A DNA stretch of 64,000 bases from Paludibacteraceae bacterium (GCA_017461505.1 JAFTXV010000011.1:1-64000), one strand, 5' to 3'; shown: positions 51,432 to 61,075, numbered from the stretch's first letter. Made by a program: numbers and translations. Notes: generated by a model from the letters alone, not told the origin.

Positions 51432-51917
51432 ATGAAAAAGATTTTGTTTTTATTATGTGTGACTTGTGTGTTGGTGGCTTGTGTCAGCAATCCAACGTAT
51501 ATTGAGCAAGAAGGTGCAACACTAAAAACGATAAAAGTAACAGTACGTGCTAATGAATGGTCTTATACTCAGCAAGGCGATGAAGATCAATTCAATAATA
51601 ATTACTTTTATGCAGTTGTAGATATGCCTGAGATTACTGAGGACGTCTTTGATTACGGCGAAGTGAAGGCTTATGCTGTTTTTGATCGTAATAGCCTTAC
51701 TTACGCTCGTAAGCACTTGTTGCCATATGTGTTGCATGTGGAGGAACCCATGGCGAATGGCGATTGGTTGTATTTTACAGAGACCTATGATTTTACTTAT
51801 GGAATAGGTTGGGCAGAGTTTAACTTCCGCACGAGTGATTTTGCATACGAAGATAATGTCAATATCAATCCTCCAGCGATGGATTTTGATATTGTGATCA
51901 CTTACCCACAAGACTAA
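51432..51917 (+). CDS. Small lipoprotein of unknown function
   Basis: The 161-residue protein has a lipoprotein signal MKKILFLLCVTCVLVAC (Cys 17). The mature part appears all-beta, with KTIKVTVRANEWSYTQQGDE near the start and NINPPAMDFDIVITYPQD at the end. This resembles small Bacteroidota lipoproteins with a collagen-binding-domain-like jelly fold, but I cannot name a family. It precedes mutS2 by 3 bases and shares its promoter, though a functional link is not obvious. Confidence 0.75.
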   Translation: MKKILFLLCVTCVLVACVSNPTYIEQEGATLKTIKVTVRANEWSYTQQGDEDQFNNNYFYAVVDMPEITEDVFDYGEVKAYAVFDRNSLTYARKHLLPYVLHVEEPMANGDWLYFTETYDFTYGIGWAEFNFRTSDFAYEDNVNINPPAMDFDIVITYPQD

Positions 51918-51920
51918 TTC

Positions 51921-54344
51921 GTGCTTTATCCTCATAATATTGAGCAGAAAATCGACTTTCAAGTCATTCGCGATGGCTTGAAGGGGTGTTGTATGTCCGG
52001 TTTGGGCAAGGAGCGTGTAGATGCTATGCAATGGCTGACGCATTATCCTACTGTGCGCGACCTGTTGGCTCGCGTGCGTGAGATGATGGCTGTGTTGACC
52101 GACCCAGCGTTGGCATTTCCTCATGGTGAGATATATGATTTGCGTGAGGCACTATCGCGTATTCGTATAGAAGGTCTCTTTATGGATGAGGCAGAGCTCT
52201 TCTCTTTGCGCAAGATGCTTGATTATGCGGGACAATTAGAGCGATTCTTTGCTTCGTTGGATAAAGTGAAATATCCGTTGTTGAGCCAAGAGTCAGGAGA
52301 CGGGTGGCTCAATTCTTTGGAGTCGCGAGTCGAGAGTCGCGACTCTAATATTGGTTTTCTCATCGCATCGATTGACCGCATCCTTGACCGTTACGGCAAG
52401 ATGCGCGACAATGCTTCGCCTGAACTTGCTCGTATCCGCAAAGAGATTTCCGCTTCGCAGGGCTCTGTTAGCCGTGTGCTGAACGCCATTCTTCGTCAGG
52501 CGCAAGCGGAGGGAATATTGGATAAGGATGCTGCACCCACTATGCGTGAGGGTAGGTTAGTGCTTCCTGTGCCACCTGCCTACAAACGTAAGATTGGCGG
52601 TATTGTACATGATGAGTCGGCTACGGGTAAAACAGTGTTTATCGAACCACAACAGGTGGTAGAGGCGAATAACCGTATCCGCGAATTAGAAGGTGAAGAA
52701 CGTCGTGAACGTATGCGTATCTTGATGGCTATCACGGCAGAGATACGTCCGCAGGTGCCGCAGATATTGGAGACAGAGACTTATCTGGGTGAGGTGGATT
52801 TTCTACGTGCTAAAGCACTCTTTGCTATTGATATGCACGCCATAGTGCCAGAGATAAGCAAGAAGCCAATGATTGATTGGCGCGAGGCATATCACCCAGT
52901 GCTATTGCTCAATTTTCGTCGTCAAGGCAAGACCGTTGTTCCCTTGACTATTAGGCTATTAGGTGAAAACGGAAAACTGAAAGGTGAAAACGGAGAGCTG
53001 AAAGGTGAGAGAATACTGGTGATAAGTGGTCCTAACGCGGGTGGTAAGTCGGTGTGTTTGAAGACTGTAGCCATGTTGCAATATATGCTGCAATGTGGTT
53101 TGCCAGTTCCGATGAGTGAGGCGAGTCAAATGGGTTTTTTTAAACAACTTTTGATTGATATAGGCGATGAGCAGTCGATTGAGGATGACCTCTCTACTTA
53201 CTCATCGCACCTGCGCAATATGAAACATTTTGTGCGTTATGCCGATGCACATACACTCTTGTTGATTGACGAGTTTGGTACGGGTACCGAACCTATGATT
53301 GGTGGCGCGATAGCCGAAGCTGTGCTTTCGCAACTCAATGAGCAACACGCTTTTGGTGTTATCACTACCCACTACGGCAATCTCAAACACTTGGCTGAGC
53401 GCACTGAAGGTATCATTAATGGCGCGATGCTCTATGATCGCGGACAACTGAAACCGCTTTTCCAATTGTCTATAGGTCAGGCAGGTAGTAGTTTTGCGGT
53501 AGAGATTGCTCGTCAGATTGGTTTGCCTGAGACAATTATCCAGCGCGCTACAGAGATCGTGGGCGAGGAACATATCGACTACGACAAACATTTGCAAGAC
53601 ATTGCTCGCGATAAACGCTATTGGGAGAATAAACGCCAAAATATCCGCCAGAAGGAGAAACATTTAGAGGAGAAGATTGCCCACTATGAGGAGCAGATGG
53701 CGGGTATCAAAGCCAAGAAACGTGCTATCCTTGAGGAGGCCAATGCCGAAGCGGCAGACATCCTGCGCAAGAGCAATGCTACCATTGAGCGTACTATCCG
53801 CGAGATTAAAGAGGCAAAAGCCGAGAAGAAAGCTACCCAAGCCGCCCGACAGAAAGTAGAGAACTTGAAGACGAAGGTGGAGAAGAAAGGCGATAAGGCG
53901 ATGAGGCGAGAAGGCGAGAAGGCGAGAGGAGAGAAGCAAAAGAATGTCTTACGTGATTTGAGCGAGTTGAAGGTCTTGACTAAGAATCCTGCCAAGTTGA
54001 TTCAGGAACAAGGAACCAAGAGCAAAGAGCAAAGACGAATTAGTAATGTGGCGGATGAACTACGACGCCGCAAATTGTCGTTTAGTCGCGAGTTGGATAT
54101 CCGCGGTTTGCGTGTGGACGAGGCATTAGAAGCCGTAATGGCTTATGTGGATGATGCATTGATGGTGAATGCCGAGCAAGTATCTATTTTGCATGGCACA
54201 GGTACGGGCGCGCTGAAGCAAGTAGTACGTGATTATTTAGCAGAACGCCAAAAGAGTATGCGTCGTCTGAAGTCAGGCGATATCTCTTTCCACGACGGTG
54301 ATCCCGATAGAGGCGGCGCAGGTATCACAGTTATAGAGTTGTAA
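51921..54344 (+). CDS. mutS2: MutS2 family endonuclease/ATPase
   Basis: Starting at GTG, this 807-residue protein has the MutS2 core and helical clamp (1-320), the ATPase domain with Walker A ISGPNAGGKSVCLKT and Walker B TLLLIDEFGTGTEP, a long basic coiled coil (about 530-690) and a C-terminal Smr nuclease domain (ELDIRGLRVDEALEAV, ILHGTGTGAL). MutS2 acts on branched DNA and on collided ribosomes. Three stretches are repeat words read in frame. They are LESRVESRDSN (GAGTCGCGAGTCGAGAGTCG), GENGKLKGENGELKGE just before the Walker A strand, and KGDKAMRREGEKARGEK in the coiled coil (GGCGATAAGGCGATGAGGCG). All catalytic motifs stay intact. Confidence 0.94.
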   Translation: MLYPHNIEQKIDFQVIRDGLKGCCMSGLGKERVDAMQWLTHYPTVRDLLARVREMMAVLTDPALAFPHGEIYDLREALSRIRIEGLFMDEAELFSLRKMLDYAGQLERFFASLDKVKYPLLSQESGDGWLNSLESRVESRDSNIGFLIASIDRILDRYGKMRDNASPELARIRKEISASQGSVSRVLNAILRQAQAEGILDKDAAPTMREGRLVLPVPPAYKRKIGGIVHDESATGKTVFIEPQQVVEANNRIRELEGEERRERMRILMAITAEIRPQVPQILETETYLGEVDFLRAKALFAIDMHAIVPEISKKPMIDWREAYHPVLLLNFRRQGKTVVPLTIRLLGENGKLKGENGELKGERILVISGPNAGGKSVCLKTVAMLQYMLQCGLPVPMSEASQMGFFKQLLIDIGDEQSIEDDLSTYSSHLRNMKHFVRYADAHTLLLIDEFGTGTEPMIGGAIAEAVLSQLNEQHAFGVITTHYGNLKHLAERTEGIINGAMLYDRGQLKPLFQLSIGQAGSSFAVEIARQIGLPETIIQRATEIVGEEHIDYDKHLQDIARDKRYWENKRQNIRQKEKHLEEKIAHYEEQMAGIKAKKRAILEEANAEAADILRKSNATIERTIREIKEAKAEKKATQAARQKVENLKTKVEKKGDKAMRREGEKARGEKQKNVLRDLSELKVLTKNPAKLIQEQGTKSKEQRRISNVADELRRRKLSFSRELDIRGLRVDEALEAVMAYVDDALMVNAEQVSILHGTGTGALKQVVRDYLAERQKSMRRLKSGDISFHDGDPDRGGAGITVIEL
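52962..53009 (+). repeat. In-frame 21-bp repeat in mutS2 before Walker A
   Basis: Units 52962-52982 and 52983-53003 (GGTGAAAACGGAAAACTGAA / GGTGAAAACGGAGAGCTGAA) plus a partial third. They belong to the GGTGAAAACTGAAA word series found between genes at 38389-38459 and 59110-59180. Confidence 0.9.
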
Positions 54345-54370
54345 CGTTCGAACTGGAAACGGAAAGAGAA

Positions 54371-54406
54371 AACACCGAGCGGCACGGAGACGTGCCGCTC
54401 GGTGTT
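54371..54406. terminator. Terminator between convergent mutS2 and M6 peptidase genes
   Basis: The 15-bp perfect stem AACACCGAGCGGCAC / GTGCCGCTCGGTGTT encloses the loop GGAGAC and is followed by TATG. It can serve both strands. Confidence 0.9.
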
Positions 54407-54428
54407 TATGTGCTATATGTGCTCGCGG

Positions 54429-57400
54429 TTATTTAATCTCCGCGCCCATAGCGTTGTAGGTCTTGCCATCGCGGAGGATGAGGAGTTGGCCGTTGCGGAG
54501 GAGTTTGTGGGTGTCAGATTGCTGAGATTGGGTGTTGGTGTTTTCTACCGAAGATATATTGTCAAATTCAGCAGATAGAGTTACATTGTTCGTAATGATA
54601 AAAAGGTATGGATTGTCAGTTACTCCATTGCTCCACTTAATAAAGCTATATCCTTCATGAGGTGTCGCTACTAATGTTACTTCATCACCATAGTTATATA
54701 CACCTGCACCTGTAGTTGATCCGTACTCATTTTCGTTTATTATTACCTCATATGTGTTTATTGTAAATTCGGCAGCAAATGTAGTATCTTGGGTTATTAT
54801 AAATGTACGAGGATTATCTACTACGCCATCTGACCATTGAGCAAAAGCATGCCCTGCCGTTGGATATGCAGTTAAAGTTACCTTATTCAAATACTTAGCC
54901 GAAGAAACTCCCTTTATTGTACCTTCTTCGCTATTACATTGTTTAGTGATGGAATAAGTATTTGGCTCAAAATAAGCAGTATAAGTCTTATCTGATGTAA
55001 CTTTAACAGTTCTAGGATTTTCCGTTGTATAATCATTCCATCTTGAAAAATGATAACCATAATATGGAATAGCAGCAATAGTTACATCTTCCGAATACTG
55101 TACTGTTGTATCACCTTTAGTTTTACCTCTTTCTGGATCGAAAGGTTGAGTGGAGATGGTGAATAACTCTGCCGTAAATTCTGCTGTAAGCACCGTGTCT
55201 TGAGTAAGTATTAAGGTTCGTGGATTATCGATGTTGCCATCTGACCATTGCAAAAAAGCATATCCCCTTGCTGGAATTGCAGATATTTTTGCTCCATCAC
55301 AATAAGTATTTTGTTTAACAGATGCAGTACCGAAGTCACTATTTGCTAACACTTCTATAGAATATATCGCTTGTGGCTCAAAAATGCTATTAAACTTTTT
55401 CCAACCCTCTGTGTTTTTATATTTGGAAACAGTTCCGCAAGGTACATAGAGCATAATACTCGTAGTTCGGTTACCAAACACTTGTCCTGCTAATACTGGA
55501 GGAGTTTCTGCCTCACAGTTTATCTGGCAAAGATAACTATTCTCCGTAAATGCACGCTCCCCAATACTTGTCACACTTGCTGGGATAGTAACAGTTTCAA
55601 ATTCTGCTTGATCGCATAAATATGCGGGAATATACTCTACGCTATCACCAAACACAAAGGTTTTAATTTGTGTTGACTGGAATGGTGTTGTTGTACAATC
55701 TGTACATTGTATAGCATTCCAATATATAGTAGTTAAGGGATTACCACTGAATACCGAATAGTCAATGCTTTTTACACTATACCCAATTGTTACCGTATCA
55801 ATAGAACAATAAGCGAATGCTGATCTCCCGAGACTTGTTACACCATTGCCAATACTTACAGAATTGAGCAATTTACAGCGGTAAAAAGCCGTCTCTCCAA
55901 TACTCGTTACACTATTGGGGATGGTGATAGAGGTAAGGGATTTGCAATAAGAGAAAGCATTATCTCCAATACTATTTACGCTGTTGGGGATGGTGATAGA
56001 GGTAAGGGAGCTGCAATCATAGAAAGCTTCATTCCCTATATTTATTACACCATTTCCTATAGTCACAGAATTGAGCAATTCACAGCCTGCAAAAGCCCCT
56101 TCTCCAATACTCGTTACACTATTGGGGATGGTAATAGTAGTTATAGAATCTTTATTCCTACACAAATTAGCTGGAATATGCTCAACGCTATCACCGAAAA
56201 CAAAAGTACTAATTTTATCGCTATAAGCAAATGGAGACCCTGTACAATCTGCAGCATTCCAGAATACTGTAGAGAGTGAAGAGGATGCGAATGCGTGTTC
56301 TCCAATACTTTTTACACCATACCCAATTGTTACAGAATCAAGATTGCAACTGGCAAACGCGTTACTTCCAATACTCGTTACGCTATCTGGTATAGTAATT
56401 GATGTAAGGCTAGTACAATCGTAGAAAGCACTATTCCCAATACTCGTTACGCTATTGGGGATGGTAATAGAAGTGAGGGAGGAACAACGACTGAAAGCAC
56501 TATTCCCAATACTCGTTACGCTATCTGGTATAGTAATTGATGTAAGGCTAGTACAATTGTAGAAAGCACTATCCCCAATACTCGTTACGCTATTGGGGAT
56601 GGTGATAGAGGTAAGGGATTTGCAATAAGAGAAAGCATTATCTTCAATACTATTTACGCTGTTGGGGATGGTGATAGAGGTAAGGGAGTGGCAACCATAG
56701 AAAGCACTACTTCCAATACTCGTTACGCTATCTGGTATAGTAATTGATGTAAGGCTAGTACAATAGTAGAAAGCACTATCCCCAATACTAGTTACACTGT
56801 TAGGAAGGGTAATAGAGGTAATAGGACAACAGAATGCCCTATCACCTATGGTTGTTATTGGCTTGTCAAAAATGAGAACCCATTGACCATCTATAAACTC
56901 TTCACCTATAAAATTTGCTCCGAATGCATCTAGATTTATACTATTTTTGGTCCAAAATATCCTTTCTCCATCGGACGTAGTATAATAGATTCGGCATCGT
57001 TCATCAATTGGTTCTTCATTATCAGGATTAGGGATTGCATTCTTATAGCTAAATGTAATTATTCCATCCTTTTGTTTTATGTGTTTTATAGGATGATTTT
57101 CAATTCCAAGATATTCTACTGCTCCTCCTGGGAATAAATCGCCAGCTTTTCCATTTACATATTTATCTGTATTTATGTTATCTGCCTCTATCAAATCCAC
57201 TCCCATTGCCGAAGCTTTATTATTAACGGTATTATCATTCCATTTTATATAATTATATTGTATTTTTGTTAGCATCATTCCGTGCCATGGTAGATATTCA
57301 TCCCAACCCTTTTGTTGACGATTTTCTATGAGATAGAATGTGGCTGGTTTAGGATTATTGCCGACTAGGTTATGCTCATCCGTCTCAGATATCAATAACG

Positions 57401-58487
57401 CTGTATTGGTTTCTTGTAAATCGTGTAAAACTACATTTTCAGAATCGACTAATATTCTTGGAGTTAACCACCCCATAAAGAAACGCTCGTACGCAGAATA
57501 GGTAGGCGGAGTATTTCCATTATTATTGTAATTACCCGAAGCCATTATATCCCAATCACCTAATGTTTTGTGATTTGCATCATTGGTTGGATATAGGTCA
57601 GGTAATCCCAAAGTATGGCTAAATTCATGACAAAAAGTACCAATACCTTCATGCTGCTTGCTATAATAATTCATTTCATTGCAGCATATATAATCATTAA
57701 TTTTTTTACCATCTAATTGCAAATTTATTTTATACGAAACATAGGAGTGGTGCGGCCAAATAGTATTTGATGCTCCTCCGTCTGCTTCTCCATAGCCAGC
57801 ATAGATGACGCATACAAAATCTACTTCCCCATCGTTATCGCTATCATACACTGAAAAATCAACACTATCATCTACTAATTCGCAGGCCTCAGCTACCATT
57901 AATTTGGCATTTTTATCGTTCCCATATCCATCATTTTCTCCATAATATGCCATATTCTTGCTCACTGTCACAGGACCTACCACATCAAACTGCGGGTTGT
58001 ATTGTCCGTAGGATGCATCGTAGAAGTATTTCCGAGCAGAGCCCTCAGATTTTCTTCTGTATTCAAAATCCAAATATGTATAAGAATAGTCACGAGAGTA
58101 ATTTTCTCCATTTAACATACTATCCATCTCCGCTTTATCAGCAGTAGAGAATTGTACATCTTGGTAATTCACCAATATGACTAAACCACGTGGAGCGATC
58201 TTCGGTTTGCCAACTCGTTGTTGAGGTTGAATAGCGCTGGCTTTGCGTCTGGATTGAGCTTTTTTGACACTCATTGAGTCTATGACCTGATAAAAGCCAT
58301 CCGCTTCTTGCTTGAGCCATTCCCCTTTTTCATTGGTAATCCAGTGGAAAGACTCATCACCATGTTGGTGAATAGTAATTTTACTACCATCTGGTTGAGT
58401 GACTACAATGCCACCTTTGCGAGCAGGTACTGCCCAAGTACTAACTGTAATAATGCACAATACAGTAAGAAGAAAAAATTTTCTCAT
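54429..58487 (-). CDS. Secreted M6-family metallopeptidase with BspA LRRs and InlB-type repeats
   Basis: The 1352-residue protein has a signal peptide (1-19), a short propeptide (ARKGGIVVTQPDGSKITIHQ) and an M6 domain at about 85-470 with the zinc motif FCHEFSHTLGLPDLY. Then follow about 20 LRR_5 units (SITIPNSVTSIGDSAFYNCT), with some variant units SVTIGYGVKSIGEHAF. Four repeats of about 70 residues come next, of Flg_new/InlB B type (GYAFLQWSDGNIDNPRTLIL). The end KLLRNGQLLILRDGKTYNAM, GAEIK resembles the short C-terminal sorting-like tail common on T9SS cargo of uncultured Bacteroidales. It is probably an exported, surface-bound protease-adhesin. LRR units are nearly identical and likely recombine. 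Confidence 0.9.
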   Translation of the reverse strand: MRKFFLLTVLCIITVSTWAVPARKGGIVVTQPDGSKITIHQHGDESFHWITNEKGEWLKQEADGFYQVIDSMSVKKAQSRRKASAIQPQQRVGKPKIAPRGLVILVNYQDVQFSTADKAEMDSMLNGENYSRDYSYTYLDFEYRRKSEGSARKYFYDASYGQYNPQFDVVGPVTVSKNMAYYGENDGYGNDKNAKLMVAEACELVDDSVDFSVYDSDNDGEVDFVCVIYAGYGEADGGASNTIWPHHSYVSYKINLQLDGKKINDYICCNEMNYYSKQHEGIGTFCHEFSHTLGLPDLYPTNDANHKTLGDWDIMASGNYNNNGNTPPTYSAYERFFMGWLTPRILVDSENVVLHDLQETNTALLISETDEHNLVGNNPKPATFYLIENRQQKGWDEYLPWHGMMLTKIQYNYIKWNDNTVNNKASAMGVDLIEADNINTDKYVNGKAGDLFPGGAVEYLGIENHPIKHIKQKDGIITFSYKNAIPNPDNEEPIDERCRIYYTTSDGERIFWTKNSINLDAFGANFIGEEFIDGQWVLIFDKPITTIGDRAFCCPITSITLPNSVTSIGDSAFYYCTSLTSITIPDSVTSIGSSAFYGCHSLTSITIPNSVNSIEDNAFSYCKSLTSITIPNSVTSIGDSAFYNCTSLTSITIPDSVTSIGNSAFSRCSSLTSITIPNSVTSIGNSAFYDCTSLTSITIPDSVTSIGSNAFASCNLDSVTIGYGVKSIGEHAFASSSLSTVFWNAADCTGSPFAYSDKISTFVFGDSVEHIPANLCRNKDSITTITIPNSVTSIGEGAFAGCELLNSVTIGNGVINIGNEAFYDCSSLTSITIPNSVNSIGDNAFSYCKSLTSITIPNSVTSIGETAFYRCKLLNSVSIGNGVTSLGRSAFAYCSIDTVTIGYSVKSIDYSVFSGNPLTTIYWNAIQCTDCTTTPFQSTQIKTFVFGDSVEYIPAYLCDQAEFETVTIPASVTSIGERAFTENSYLCQINCEAETPPVLAGQVFGNRTTSIMLYVPCGTVSKYKNTEGWKKFNSIFEPQAIYSIEVLANSDFGTASVKQNTYCDGAKISAIPARGYAFLQWSDGNIDNPRTLILTQDTVLTAEFTAELFTISTQPFDPERGKTKGDTTVQYSEDVTIAAIPYYGYHFSRWNDYTTENPRTVKVTSDKTYTAYFEPNTYSITKQCNSEEGTIKGVSSAKYLNKVTLTAYPTAGHAFAQWSDGVVDNPRTFIITQDTTFAAEFTINTYEVIINENEYGSTTGAGVYNYGDEVTLVATPHEGYSFIKWSNGVTDNPYLFIITNNVTLSAEFDNISSVENTNTQSQQSDTHKLLRNGQLLILRDGKTYNAMGAEIK

Positions 58488-58525
58488 AATGATAAGTTAT
58501 ATTGATTTATTTTTTTTACTATATA

Positions 58526-58533
58526 CAAAAATA
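58526..58533 (-). promoter_or_regulatory. Proximal -7 box of the M6 peptidase gene
   Basis: TATTTTTG on the minus strand lies 39 bases before the ATG at 58487. TTGAAG about 20 bases further upstream (58554-58559) could be the -33 element. Confidence 0.6.
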
Positions 58534-58560
58534 AAAGCGTGAACTTTCGTTCGCTTCAAT

Positions 58561-58695
58561 TTGATTGTTTGAGGAATCTGGACTACCTAATTTACTCAAA
58601 TCTACGCACGGAAAACTCACGCTGGTAACGCGAGCGTGCATAAACCGTACTTGAGTAAATTAATTGTTGAAAGTGTCCAGTTTTCAAACAATCAA
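58561..58695. other. Long imperfect hairpin in the M6 peptidase leader
   Basis: Paired arms from outside in: TTGATTGTTTGAG/TTCAAACAATCAA (58561-58573 and 58683-58695), CTGGAC/GTCCAG, TAATTTACTCAA/TTGAGTAAATTA (58588-58599 and 58651-58662), ACGG/CCGT, CACGCT/AGCGTG. About 40 base pairs form in 135 nt. It lies between two promoter boxes of the same gene. Confidence 0.75.
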
Positions 58696-58757
58696 GTTTG
58701 GGCTTATAACGCTATATTAAATATGTAGTGATGGGCAACACTTTACCGAATCGGGGA

Positions 58758-58765
58758 CAAAGGTA
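58758..58765 (-). promoter_or_regulatory. Distal -7 box upstream of the M6 peptidase leader
   Basis: TACCTTTG on the minus strand, with TTTG about 22 bases upstream. A transcript from here would carry the whole hairpin at 58561-58695. Confidence 0.55.
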
Positions 58766-58819
58766 CAACAAAATTTGCGGATGTGCAAATTTTGTGTTGA
58801 AAAAGTTTTAGGAGTTTGA

Positions 58820-59190
58820 AAAGTTGTAAGGGTAAGTTTGGTTTAGGGACGAGCGAAGCGTCTACTATTTAGGGTTTAGGGATCCGGGACACGCGAGACG
58901 GGACACCGTCGAGCGGGATTAGAGATGGGACACGCAAGAGGGGACACCGTCGAGCGGAGGCAGAAAACCGAGGGATGAGATGCGAGCAGATAATCTCAGA
59001 AATGCTCAGATGACTCAGTATATATGCGGTGAAGGTATGGTAAAGGTTGCTGAATCACTAACTAATCACTAACTAATCACTAACTAATCACTAAGAGTTG
59101 GTAAGAGATAGGAAAACTGAAAACTGAAAGGTGAGAGGTGAAAGGTTAGACGTGAAAAGTGAAAACTGAAAGGTGAAAATGGAAAAATTG
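58820..59190. repeat. Gene-free stretch of mixed repeat words
   Basis: In order: TTTAGGGTTTAGGGATCCGG; two copies of GGGACACCGTCGAGCGG with GGGACACGCRAGA words; CACTAACTAATCACTAACTA (about 59056-59095); and GAAAACTGAAAGGTGARAGG words (about 59110-59180). There are no genes. Confidence 0.85.
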
Positions 59191-59221
59191 CAAAATATTT
59201 GTGTATGTGCGAAATTTTCTG

Positions 59222-59229
59222 TAATTTTG
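59222..59229 (+). promoter_or_regulatory. -7 box upstream of the outer-membrane barrel gene
   Basis: TAATTTTG lies 28 bases before the ATG at 59257. Confidence 0.7.
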
Positions 59230-59256
59230 CACCCAAAATAAAGCAAGTCATACATA

Positions 59257-59973
59257 ATGAAAAAACTCTTTTTAATCCTTACTCTAGTTTCTTTGCTCAC
59301 GTCTTCTATGGTCATGGCGCAGGTGCAGCCAGGCGATACGCAGTATGCCGTGTCGCTGCATGCGGGCTATGGGCATAATCTGACATACGGGTCGTATGCG
59401 AACTTCGATATTGATGCCTATCTGCCTATCAATAAGCATTTTGATATGCAAGCGAATGTGCGCACGAGTACCGCTAATGTGCACACGATGGGCGTGCAAC
59501 TGCGACCCAAGTTTGCGTTGCCTGTGGGCGAGTTGTATGTAGAAGATCGACTGATGCTGCGCTTTGTGAGTCGTGATAGTTTTCGCGATTTTGTACATGC
59601 GCTTTCGGTAGGTTATATGATGCAGTATGTGAATGTGCAAGTGGGTATAAGTAATAGAATCATCACGCCACTGCCATATACTAATCATAGCGAAGATGGA
59701 ATGATTCTTGAGCCTTTTGATGCCGTATATCGCGTGGAAGCTTTTGTGCGTCCGCAAAGCGCAGTGTGGAATATCAGTTTGTGTGTGTCGAATATGGACA
59801 ACTACCAAGTGGAGCGTATGTGGCAACCGATGTTCTACCTCGGCGGTTGGTACGACATCAATGAGCATTGGCGCGTACGTATATCGGGCAAAATGAAACT
59901 GGCAGGCATGTTCCACCTCAATGCGCACTACTATGGCGCAGAACTGCGTGCGGGTGCGGAATATAGGTTTTAG
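59257..59973 (+). CDS. Outer-membrane beta-barrel protein
   Basis: The 238-residue protein has a signal peptide MKKLFLILTLVSLLTSSMVM-AQ. Alternating strands follow (HAGYGHNLTYGSYANFDIDA, LMLRFVSRDSFRDFVHALSV) and the end GAELRAGAEYRF has the terminal Phe of BAM substrates. It probably forms an 8- to 12-stranded small barrel. No ligand motif is seen. The TAG stop codon is at the same time the first three bases of the TAGATCG repeat array that follows. Confidence 0.82.
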   Translation: MKKLFLILTLVSLLTSSMVMAQVQPGDTQYAVSLHAGYGHNLTYGSYANFDIDAYLPINKHFDMQANVRTSTANVHTMGVQLRPKFALPVGELYVEDRLMLRFVSRDSFRDFVHALSVGYMMQYVNVQVGISNRIITPLPYTNHSEDGMILEPFDAVYRVEAFVRPQSAVWNISLCVSNMDNYQVERMWQPMFYLGGWYDINEHWRVRISGKMKLAGMFHLNAHYYGAELRAGAEYRF

Positions 59974-60142
59974 ATCGCTACGCTGTAGATCGGGCAAAGC
60001 CCTGTAGTTGGTAGAACGCTACGCTGTAGGTCGCTTCGCTGTAGATCGGGCAAAGCCCTGTAGTTGGTAGATCGCTGCGCTGTAGGTCGCTTCGCTGTAG
60101 ATCGGGCAAAGCCCTGTAGTTGGTAGATAGCTACGCTGTAGA
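59971..60142 (+). repeat. 56-bp tandem array of TAGATCG mini-palindrome words
   Basis: The period is TAGATCGCTACGCTG, TAGGTCGCTTCGCTG, TAGATCGGGCAAAGCCCTG, TAGTTGG (15+15+19+7 bp), nearly three times. The first copy lacks one 15-bp word. It starts on the TAG stop codon at 59971. Confidence 0.93.
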
Positions 60143-60166
60143 AATGAATGATTAATAAATTAAGTT

Positions 60167-61069
60167 ATGAAAAAGAATATAGTATATATCGGCTCCTTGC
60201 TCCTTGTTCTTGGTTCCATTTTTACCGCTTGCGGACCAGAGGCACGATTGGATATGGTGGGTATGTTTGCTGGTACCTCACCAAAGATTGATGAACGTTT
60301 TGAGGAATCCAAAGTATATAATGACCAGCATGGTTTCACTACGCTGCAAGCCCCAGTGGATGACTATCGCGTGTATGTGTGCACCGACACCCATGTGACC
60401 AAAACACAAACGCGCTGGACATACTTCATTGATACTTATCGCCAAGACCCGCTGTGTCCTGTAGCTGTGCATTTGGGCGATATCATCGATGCGCAAAACT
60501 ATTTCGATGAGATGTACTCGGCATATCAGGCAGTGCCGCTCAATCCAGCGAAAAAGGATACACTGATGGCTGTAGCAGGCAACCACGATATTTATTTCAA
60601 GCAGTGGCCAGAGTATATCAAGTATTTCAAAACGTGCTACTACTACTTTGTGGTAGAGACTCCTTCGGGAAAGAAGGACCTATTCGTGGTCTATGATTCG
60701 GCAGACGGCACGGTGGGCAGCAAACAACTGCAATGGCTTCGCGAGACATTGGAGTGGGCAGATAAGCAGGATTTTCGCCATATCGTAGCATGCACCCATA
60801 CGCACTTTTTCAAACGTGATGGCTCGCAAGGACACACCTCCAACTACACGCAAGAAGAGACCTATGCGCTGCTCAACTTATTTGAAAAGCATGGGGTAGA
60901 TATGGTATGGTCGGGACACGACCACTCGCGCGAAATCACGCAAGTGAAGGATATGACATGTATCGTGGTAGATTCGATGAAGGATGAGGATAAGAAACCA
61001 TTCTACATGCTTGTGACCATGGGCGAAAAGATTGATTATGAATTTATTTCTGTAGCTGATGTACGATAA
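60167..61069 (+). CDS. Calcineurin-like phosphoesterase lipoprotein
   Basis: The 300-residue protein has a lipoprotein signal ending in TAC (Cys 22). The metallophosphoesterase motifs are in order: CTDTHVTK, HLGDIIDAQ, VAGNHDIYF, ACTHTHFFKR and WSGHDHSRE. It should bind two metals and cleave a phosphoester in the periplasm; the substrate is unknown. The gene starts after the palindromic word array and stands 6 bases before folK, so folK and rluA may be co-transcribed with it. Confidence 0.9.
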   Translation: MKKNIVYIGSLLLVLGSIFTACGPEARLDMVGMFAGTSPKIDERFEESKVYNDQHGFTTLQAPVDDYRVYVCTDTHVTKTQTRWTYFIDTYRQDPLCPVAVHLGDIIDAQNYFDEMYSAYQAVPLNPAKKDTLMAVAGNHDIYFKQWPEYIKYFKTCYYYFVVETPSGKKDLFVVYDSADGTVGSKQLQWLRETLEWADKQDFRHIVACTHTHFFKRDGSQGHTSNYTQEETYALLNLFEKHGVDMVWSGHDHSREITQVKDMTCIVVDSMKDEDKKPFYMLVTMGEKIDYEFISVADVR

Positions 61070-61075
61070 ATAACT

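Noticed and set aside
58561..58695. Hairpin as an integron attC site
   Set aside because: No matching core-site pair at the arm ends, no integrase and no cassette-like neighbours.
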